Assembly: GCF_000003815.2 (NCBI RefSeq)
Contig: NC_049980.1
Location: 30,008,768 to 30,072,767, forward strand
Reading direction: 5' to 3'
DNA: 64,000 nucleotides
DNA from: Branchiostoma floridae
Lineage: Eukaryota > Chordata > Leptocardii > Amphioxiformes > Branchiostomatidae
Each line of letters opens with the position of its first letter. The stretch's first letter is position 1. Both the position numbers and the translations under genes were made by a program. The notes under the pieces were generated by a model. The model was not told the origin of the DNA. It was given only the letters and a program-made list of their open reading frames with translations, and searched no databases. Below are positions 55,701 through 64,000 of this stretch, in pieces.

Positions 55701-58700
55701 ATTGGTCCAGATTGAAATGTTAAGTATAGCCTTACCTGTCAAATTGTACAGGTCCGGACCTAAATGTCGGGTAAACCTATACCTGTAAAATGATTTAGGT
55801 TCAGGTTCTGACCTGAATGTCAAGTGTACTTGTACAGTTGTACCTCTACCTGTAAACTGTTTCTGGACCTGAACATTAAATTGTACCTACATTGTATAAT
55901 CTGCACCTGTATGTTTATTTAACAATTAGAAAAATTAGTGGACAATATATTTTTACCAACGATACACTGTAGTTAGATCCTTTCTCAAAGATGACAATTC
56001 TGACAATTCAGCACTTGAAAATTTAAGAAAATAAGCAAATACTCTTGCTTTGAGGTCTGAAAATATGCAAGTCCCCATATAAAGATGTCCAGACCTGCAC
56101 TAGGGCCTCAAAAGCCATTATGATTGTGCATGTACCTAAAAGTTTAATAACTAGCTATTTGTGATTGCTCCAGACTAATCACTCCAGTATTCTCATTAAC
56201 AACTAGAGCTGTTACTATGCTGAAAAAGATAGAAAGCATTCAAATTCTATAAGTATTACATGTATTGATTCATTGAATACAAGGCATTTTTAGGTTTCAC
56301 AAGAAATCTTGCCCTTAAGTTTCTTTATCTATTTCTAATGATGATATTAAAATACAGACTTTGAGATAGACTTGTATGAAATACCCACTAGCTATATTAC
56401 ATGTATATACAACTTCAACCTTTCTCTCCTAGAAAGGCCCCAACAATATGATGGAAATCAGAAAAAAGGGGAATATATAGGATTTTGGAAAGATCCACAT
56501 GAAAATGGAGGGAATTGAGTGATAGGTCTGTCTGTACCTTTGATTTGGTACTCAGAGGCTCTTGGGTGTTCTACTCACTTTAAGTCATCAGATTCAACTT
56601 TTCTTCTCAGATTTCTAGGAAATGAAGTGATATCAGGGCGAAACAACCTAGTTGGAGTGGAGAGATGTTATTTTAAATGTACTTGTCTGCATGGTTTGTG
56701 TGTGTGTGTGCCTCTGTCTATATGTGTGTGTGTCTGTCTGTGTGTGTGTTTGTGTTAGTGTATGTGTGTGTTTGTGTCAATTTCTACATTAGGCCATACC
56801 AATTTTATTTGTTGGTTCTCGGAATCGCCGCTTCTATTTTTCCCAATTTCAAAAAATAAAATAAAATTGAAATTGCCACAACCCCGTGTATTTCCGGTAA
56901 CACAAGTTGCTGGACTTGAAGCAAACTTCGGTTCAGTTGAAAATAAACAGAACTTCTGAAACTAGTACTGGACTTGCAAAAAACTATCACCTGCTTATGT
57001 TCTCCTTTATGCTGTAAATCATCGAAAACCACCCATAGATCGTGAAATTTGTGAATCTATTTTTTGGGGTGAAATTAAGTCAATTTATTGTTGCTGTTGC
57101 TACATTAGACATTATGCTATGCTGAAAAAGTTTTTTCAACCTTCTTAAAGGTTTTTAAAAGTTGTGTGTGTTGAAATACTCTGTTTTTGTCTTTATTACT
57201 AAGCATTACTACAACGTTATTACTGTGAATACTTATTTTAATAAGTAATACTGATTGCACATAATTTTGCATTTGTATTGCTGAAATTCCATGTAAAGTG
57301 TATGCCAACAAATTTTGTATGTTATTGCAACTGGATAAGTATTCTACCACACATATATGTATACACTAGATTATTATTATTATTATTATTATCATCATAT
57401 ACCATTGGTTCAGGTTCGGAATTACGAACCTGAAACTCTGGACCTGAACCCAGACTTGTTGCAAGTTTTTTTTTTTTTTTTTTCGCCCTGTCGCTCCAAC
57501 TTTTTTCTGAAAAAATCCGAGAACCAACAAATTAAATTGGTATGGCCTTAGTGTATGTGTGTATGTTTGTGTGTATTTTTGTGTGTGTGCCTGCTTGTGT
57601 ATGTGCGTGTGTGCATGTGTGCCTATATGTGTGTTACTGCCTGCAAACATTTCCTCCATTCCCAATGGACACAATGCAGCATTACTATGAGTAATACATG
57701 TGTATTGTCTGAGTCTGAGTGCAACTGGAAGGCTTGCAGGGCAGTATAGGGATATGAAGTCTGCCATCGCTGATTGCCTTGTGAATAAAAACTGAATAAC
57801 TGTGATGTTTCATGTTTAGATGAGGATGAAGACGGGGACAGAATCACCGTTCGGAGCGATGAGGAGATGCAGGCTATGATGTCATATGTAAGTCTCCAAA
57901 TAAGGAAAACTGTCAAGTTTGAAATAAGCATCTTCTTCGTTTGATACCGAGTGTGGGGCAAACATTTTTTTGGCGAGGCCTCGGGGTGGAGGTATTTTTC
58001 TCACTGTCATCACTCTGCTTTATTTCTTGAAAGTTCTTGCCCAAGTGACAACAATGATAGACAAACAATGGTGAACAGTATAGTAAAAGACTAATTCTAG
58101 TCTAAAAGTGGACTCTAAAATGTAACATAGTTATTGGGTTTGACTTGTTTTTGAAAGTGGAAGATGAAGAATCCCACTTTTTTTTATGATGTGGGGTTTA
58201 TTAGTAAATGGGCGTGGACAACCTCAAGTCCACTGTACAAACTTACGCCACATCTTTAGAAAAGCATGCAATACATGTTTCCTGTTTAAGAACTTTCTTC
58301 AGACCTACACAACAGCATAAGGGAAAAAAAGCACACTTAGAAGGGGTTAAGGAGATGTAAACATTTTAAAATCTCCTAGCTTTGGTAGGGTGTAGGTCAT
58401 GTTGTAGACATGTCCACCTAAATCTAGTCATACTTCTTACCAGGAGTATAGTGTCAACAACAATCTTGTCATTGGTTATGGTCATTATGTGAATGGATGT
58501 TGAAAATATGACAGCAAAGATAAACTGCTATTGATGTAATGTGCTTATCCATGTGTCTATATCTATTTCCATTTCAGTATGTCAATCAAATCAGTGAAAT
58601 GCAGGCCATTGGGGGAGAGGTGATGCCACTTGTCATCTATCCCAGAGGTAGGTACATCCCTCATAGTGTAACTGCAGGTACCGAATGTATATCAACTTTG

Positions 58701-61700
58701 TAGCAACGTGTTATACATGCAGAATCTTAAGTATACCAAACTTTTCACGTATCGCATTGCCTGCTGGTAGATGAAAGGGACTGTGGGTAATGGAAGGACG
58801 CAAACAGAGTCACCGTGAAAACCTAAGCTACACTGGACACATACTAGTTTGTACACATGCACTGCTTTTTGCAGTTTGGTAATGATTTTGTTTGCCCCTT
58901 GTGCTACAATGTACCTATAGTATCTGCATCTGCCAGCATTCAGTTAGGTCCTGAAAAAGGTCTATACCATACTACCAGTATGTACCTGTAAGTCCTTCAA
59001 CTATATTTTTATGCACAATTGTCTTACTAGTATATTCTACTCAAAGAACTGAGTAGAATATAGACAATAGTCTGATTGATCATGATTGTATATTTTCAGC
59101 TTGTAAGCCGGCTGGGAAAAGAAATATCCATGGGTTAACTGTAAGTTCTGGTGTCTTCTCACGTCATGATCGTTGATTGCAAGTTGATGTTTTTGTGCAT
59201 TGGATAAAAGTCTAACATTTGAAGTGTACTAACATGATGTTGTGTTCCTTTCACAGGTCAAGACTAAGGCGTTTGCTGCTGGTGACTCAGGAAAGAGAAG
59301 CATGTCTGGGACTGGGTGAGTTCTTTGTGCTATTGTTTTTTTTCTTAAAGGAAAGACTGCATCAATGGCCAAGTGGGACTAGAGTGCTTACCTTGCATGT
59401 GGTAGGTTGTGGGCCTTATTTTCAACCTATTCATGTCATGCAGTAGAAGGTAGTTGTCAGTCATTAGCTCAGTGACCTCTATATTGCTGTAAAGAGTCAC
59501 ATGCTCTCTGCTTAGCTCTCCTGGGAAAGAATATGGGACAGAAAGAGAGAGTGATTGATCAATCAGAAAGAGAGAGATACATACACGTACTTCTGAAGTT
59601 GAACCTCCAAACTTTGGTGGTTATGTCTTTGAGGAGAGACATATATGTATCTCAAGCTTAAAGATCTCACCACACTTGATCACCACATGCACTATTTTTT
59701 AACCCTGGTGTGCTGACCAAGTTATATTCTTGAATTATTGTATGTTATTGTCATTTCAGGAGGAAGCAGTCTGGAGATCTTAGACAAATTCTGGCCAGTG
59801 GAGAGGTAGCTATGATTCTTGTCAATGTTTTCTATCCCAAAAGTGAGACCCCTGGGCAGAGATTGATTTTTTGTCCTTTCTGTTTTAGTATCATCAGTGA
59901 TAATGAGCTCCAAGATATTTTGAATTTTTTTAAATATTAGTAAAGACTAGCCTTGTATTCATCCAATTCTAGTTCTGGTTTGTTCCTCTGATGCTTCCTG
60001 CCAAATAGTCTTGCACCGGTTAATTGCGACGTATTTGCCCAAAATATGCGAGATCTCTAAATGGCTTTGAATTGTCAGGTCATCTGTAGCACTATGATAA
60101 CAATTGTCTAAACAAGCATTTGGAACTTCCATCCCACTTGTACTGATTAAATGAAATATTTGATAGGCTAAATGCAATTTGGAGCCAAATAGAACTGAAC
60201 ACTACATGTTTTATGTAATTATTTGATATATGCAAACTGTTTCTCTATTACCCGGTAACAGACTATTCATCAAAGAAGCTATCAGTTTGTTTATTTGTTT
60301 GGCAATTAAAGAAAAAACAATAGATACATGACAATGAATTATAAAAGAACAATAAAATCATAACAGTGCAAGAGAGGTCAAAAGCTTCTGCCTATGAGAA
60401 GGCCTTCCTTTAGTAACTTATTACAATTTATATTTTATTAAAAAAGAAAATTTTAAAAGTTTATTAAAAAAAGAAATAAGTATGGATAGTAAATAGATCA
60501 GAGGAGTGGCCTGGAGCTAGAATGGGATGGATGTTGGATGAACTAAAAAAAGTCACACTAGTTTCTAATACTTCATGAACAGCTATCCATACATGTCATC
60601 ATTTTCTTTCATTTCATGTACTTTCAGACAAACTCACAGTCAAGTGTGCTGGTAATCCACATTGTGTTTTGGGCGTATGGTAATGCGGAGTTTCATGGTG
60701 CTTAACAGTTCATTGGAAACCCTCATGATCAATACTTCTGACACAGTCGATTCAATCATTATTGATTAATCAGGGCAGGTGTTGGTATGATGTCAACCTA
60801 ACACAAAAAATAAGTTTGGAAACTTGATTACAATTAATAATCCATTTTTCTCTGTTGCTACTTGATCAGTTCTTCCAATTGTGATCAATTTTTCCAATTG
60901 TGAGGATCATACTTTCATGGGCGGAGCTCCAGGAATGCTTGTTGGGGTGGGTTGCCCAAAAAATTCCTAATTGTCCTTATGTACAGTATCCTAATTGTCC
61001 TTATGTACAGTATCAGTTATGGTGCTTGTCACTCACAAGCGTAATCATTGCAATGAGGTATGTTTTATCCATAATGAACAAACTTTTTGAGGGTATAATG
61101 ATAAAACATAAAAGACATATGATTGAGGGAATTTTTTTTTCTTTTTTTTTTTACTTACCCTCTCCAGTATAAAGTAGTCCTGGTGCTTGATTCATGAATA
61201 TTCAATCATAGCAAATTTAGTACCATTTTAAAGAGTAATTAATACACTTTCCAATATTCATTTGTAATCAGATATAAATCATAGAATCATAAATATATTG
61301 TCAACTGACATCAAGTTTCCAAACTTTTGTCTTAGGTTTAATTGGTGACAGGTTTGATTGCATGATTAAGGTATACAGTTAGGGTCATCTTATTTGTATC
61401 ATATGATGTCTTTGTCTTGTAGATAAATGAAGATGATATACAGTACCTGGCCATTCTGGGACATGGGAATGGGGGCACGGTCTACAAGTGAGTATGTGAT
61501 ATGTTGAAGACATGTACAATTTGTAGTACAGTACATGTAGAACTGTATACATTAGGTACAGGTACTGGTTTAGATACAGGTCTGATCCAGTACTACTGTA
61601 GTACCTGTACCTGAACAAGTTGACAAAGTAACCTGTGGTCTTCAGTGAAAACAAAAACATGCAGTAATCAATACATTTGTAATGTTAGGTATAAAACATC

Positions 61701-63799
61701 TCAATGCCTAGTCTTCTAGTCTTTTTCCAGTGCTAGATTTTTATTGTTGTTTTAGGAATTGCACATCTTAGTCACAAACGTGTATTCTTGAGTGTGCATG
61801 TAATTCCATTTTTGGGATACTGATTGGTACAGTCAGTGGTATTTCGTACACATGTACCAGTATTTTTCTTAGTTTGAGCCTGTTCCTAACAGATTTTTGT
61901 GGTATTGTTCCACCATATATATACGTGTACTAGTATATACCGGTACTCAGTCCCATAGAATTTGTGTAGGGATACTTAAGTTCTATTTAGTTTACCTTCC
62001 AGTTTGTACATGTATTCCAAGCTTAATAGCACCATGGTCACCCACTTACGGTACATGTACATAGAGTATGATATGACATTGTAGGTGTAACGCTAGTTCA
62101 CCTTTATCCGCAGGATAACCTTTATTCGTTGTGTTTACACACACGGTATTTAGGGATATCAAGTCGACGGACGGTGGATCAAGTTGTAATATGTTCAAAC
62201 TATTGTAGTTTGAAACTGTCGTCCGTCGACAAATACTCGTTTTTTAAAGCAACGGATATAGGTTACCCTGCGGATAAAGGTGAACTAGAGTTACAGGACA
62301 TGCTGTCTTCACCACTGATCATGATAAGTCACAACATAATTCTTGATAATGTTCTCCTTGCAGGGCAAACCACAAATCCAGTAGCAAACTGATGGCAGTG
62401 AAGGTTAGCATCGTATTCAAGTGTTGACTTTGAACTTTGTTGTAGATATGTATAATGTTGGTTTGTGTCTCGGTGTGTATCAAGGTTGGCTAGACCAACT
62501 AATTTTCTCAAGCTAACACAGATAATGCTCAACTCATACTATCATAGCAGCCTCACAGTTGAGCTCCTGGTTCCAATTAGTTGATAACTGAGAGACCCTG
62601 GTTCAAGTCCCACAGTTAGGACTGTTAGATTCGGGTTCTTTTCCGATTGAAGATACAAGAGACGTCTTGCAGTTCACACTTGTTTATTCCACTCTGTCCA
62701 GGATGTTACAATCTTTCCAAATCCAGACTCCTTCCCCGGACCTCCTGTCCAGACTTCCTTCTCTCGATTCCTCAACCAGACTCACTTGCTGACCTAGTTT
62801 CTCCCAGACTACCCCTGTCTCTCTAACTTTCGGGGTGGGGATACCTTACAACTGCTTTTCTCATGGATTCTATCCTACTCTATTCTAAACTTACAACAAG
62901 GACATCTCTGGAGCTCCGTTGGCACTGCAGCATCACTAAGAAGGGATGTAGAATGGGGATCGCATGTTTGAGGAGGTGCCCGGAGTATGTTAAGGGGAAG
63001 GGTTAGCAACCCCTCCCTGTAGATACATGTATACCCTGCTACAGAAAAAGCAAGGAAACTTGCTGGCCCATGTGCCCCTAGACACTACAAGGTAAATGAC
63101 AACAAGAGCACAGATAATGAAAATTGTCAACCTCACAGAAGTTTTGCTGAGGGAATTCAAGCCTAATCTTTTTCTACGCGTATATACATATATACAGCTT
63201 GTACATTCAGTATGAAGTGAAGTCATGTAGAGCTACATGTAGATGCAAGTTTCCAGACCTGTATTGTAACTGTTTATCTATAACTGTCTTCTACAGGTGA
63301 TTCCTTTAGATGTCACTCCAGAAGTACAGAAGCAAATCATGTCAGAGCTGGAAATTTTGTACAGGGTAAGAAAAAAAGATTATGTCCTTTATTACTGTGC
63401 ATCTTGTCATTGCCTAGTAACATACCCTTGGTCTTAAGAAATAAGAAAGAAAGTTGAAAAAAATATCACACAAAGATAATATGTATTTGGCAAACAAAGT
63501 CATCACCATAACAGTATATAGACTAGGCACTGCATACATATTGTCATGGTAACAATGTTCTTCGCCTTCTGCATTAGCAGTATGGCCCTGTGGCAATGGA
63601 TCTTTGAAAAGGTCCTATACATGTACTTAGATGTCTAGATAGGACAGATATCATTTATTGCATTATATTCAGGTCTGTGGAAAAATATTTTAATAACAAA
63701 CCTTTTCCCACCTTCAGTGCGACTCTCCGCACATTATAGGATTTTACGGAGCCTTCTTCACAGAGAACAGAATTTCCATATGTACAGAGTTTATGGATG
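52748..63799 (+). CDS. MAP2K5: MAP2K5 (MEK5) homologue, 3' end outside window
   Basis: MEK5 is the dual-specificity kinase that activates ERK5, itself activated by MEKK2/3 docking on its PB1 domain, in the cytoplasm. Exons: 52748-52846, 54125-54173, 57820-57887, 58578-58647, 59100-59140, 59257-59315, 59760-59805, 61423-61487, 62364-62403, 63297-63365, 63718-63799. All are GT-AG and phase-consistent, giving 229 complete residues. PB1 domain: about residues 5-95, with [13 protein letters not shown] and the acidic OPCA motif [19 protein letters not shown] linker with [13 protein letters not shown] follows. Kinase N-lobe: Gly-rich loop GHGNGGTV (157-164), catalytic lysine in LMAVK (K179), alpha-C glutamate in SELEIL (E196), and hinge ICTEFMDG. 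The rest of the kinase lies to the right. Start chosen because [10 protein letters not shown] begins the conserved PB1 strand. Confidence 0.97.
55590..55930. repeat. Degenerate tandem repeat of ACCTGTA...CAGGTCCAGACCTG units
   Basis: Inside MAP2K5 intron 2, phrases TTACCTGTCAA, ACAGGTCC(A/G)GACCT and GAATGTCAAGTGTACTTGTA recur about four times at roughly 85-95 bp intervals. Related CAGGT words occur at 57410-57450 and 61550-61620. It looks like an old minisatellite rather than an ordered regulatory array. Confidence 0.6.
56786..57551. mobile_element. Element with ~35-bp inverted termini GGCCATACCAATTT
   Basis: GGCCATACCAATTTTATTTG with GTTGGTTCTCGG near 56793-56822 recurs inverted at about 57518-57549 as CCGAGAACCAACAAATTAAA with TTGGTATGGCC. 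TG-rich simple repeats lie outside both ends (56695-56775 and 57552-57635). Between them are a poly-T run (57467-57483) and an ATT microsatellite (57369-57393). It is either one element of about 765 bp or two copies in opposite orientation. A short match (GGCCATACCAAATTTA) also occurs at about 948. Confidence 0.65.
57369..57393. repeat. (ATT)n microsatellite
   Basis: Eight ATT units in MAP2K5 intron 2. Confidence 0.9.
59806..61422 (+). other. MAP2K5 intron 7, nothing further recognised
   Basis: AT-rich intronic sequence with short homopolymer runs (TTTTTTTTTCTTTTTTTTTT near 61131) and a small direct repeat of TCCTAATTGTCCTTATGTACAG (60966-61009, two copies). No exon-like segment with matching phase is seen. 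Confidence 0.7.
62086..62295. mobile_element. MITE, 210 bp, TIR TGTAAC(G/T)CTAGTTCACC
   Basis: Left terminus TGTAACGCTAGTTCACC continues TTTATCCGCAGG, and the right terminus is its inverse (CCTGCGGATAAAGGTGAAC, TAGAGTTACA), about 35 bp with few mismatches. A second internal inverted repeat, GTCGACGGACG / CGTCCGTCGAC, gives a nested hairpin. I have the impression this terminus is common in amphioxus DNA. It lies in MAP2K5 intron 8, 68 bp before exon 9. Confidence 0.8.
62530..62650 (+). repeat. tRNA-derived SINE in MAP2K5 intron 9
   Basis: GTTGAGCTCCTGGTTCC and CCTGGTTCAAGTCCC (B box) are followed by GATTCGGGTTCTTTTCC, a SINE-type tail. Confidence 0.55.
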
Positions 63800-64000
63800 G
63801 TGAGTTTGTTGTATATTTCTTAAGTCAATAAAAAACTTGTTTAGCTACCATTAAGGTATCTGTGTTATGTAACATAGGTGACAAGATGTGTAAGTCCTAA
63901 TATATGTGTTTGTGATGTTTGCTCATAATATTTGCACATTTCACTGCTTGAAAAGCCGAGTTTACGTGGTGGAAACTCCTGGGCATGCACCCAGAAACCC

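Noticed and set aside
57366-57767. 133-codon minus-strand ORF with His-Thr repeats and poly-Ile
   Set aside because: Made of microsatellites (TG, ATT) and transposon terminal sequence.

Overview
The window is animal nuclear DNA with intron-rich genes, most likely from a lancelet (amphioxus, Branchiostoma). Three lines support this. The genes are orthologues of single-copy deuterostome genes. The introns are many and short, with GT-AG ends. The non-coding DNA is full of small inverted-repeat elements, tRNA-like SINEs, a CR1-like retroelement and TACATGTA-type words that I associate with amphioxus assemblies. The species call is inference. A run of exactly 100 Ns (51099-51198) marks an assembly gap.

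Layout. (1) 1-13804, plus strand: the 3' three-quarters of TICRR (Treslin), an activator of replication origin firing. I could join 17 exons in one consistent reading frame (about 1,578 residues); the N-terminus lies left of the window. (2) 15685-29865, minus strand: a LAS2 (lung adenoma susceptibility protein 2, human C18orf54) homologue in eight coding exons, tail-to-tail with TICRR. Its short first coding exon (29796-29865) is found only by splice phase and by resemblance to the vertebrate N-terminus. One exon has no canonical GT donor. (3) 29.9-52.7 kb: a long stretch with no gene I can name. It holds a CpG-containing promoter-like block at 48.4-49.15 kb and several minus-strand open segments bounded by splice sites, which may belong to an unrecognised gene. 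(4) 52748 to the right edge, plus strand: the first 11 coding exons of MAP2K5 (MEK5), covering the PB1 domain and the N-lobe of the kinase.

Mobile and repeat content. A CR1-like fragment lies in TICRR intron 15. Two elements share CAGGGCTYGAA termini and each is flanked by a 5-bp direct repeat. A minisatellite of about 70 bp has 13 copies and is interrupted by a 1.1-kb element. There are several near-perfect palindromes and foldback elements, plus SINE copies in introns and intergenic DNA.

The three genes do not form an operon-like unit. TICRR drives CDK-dependent origin firing, MAP2K5 is a stress and growth-factor MAP kinase kinase, and LAS2 is poorly characterised. TICRR and MAP2K5 are both on human chromosome 15q, so their closeness here may reflect ancient linkage. 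Exon coordinates were read by eye from splice consensus and phase continuity; no alignment or transcript data were available.
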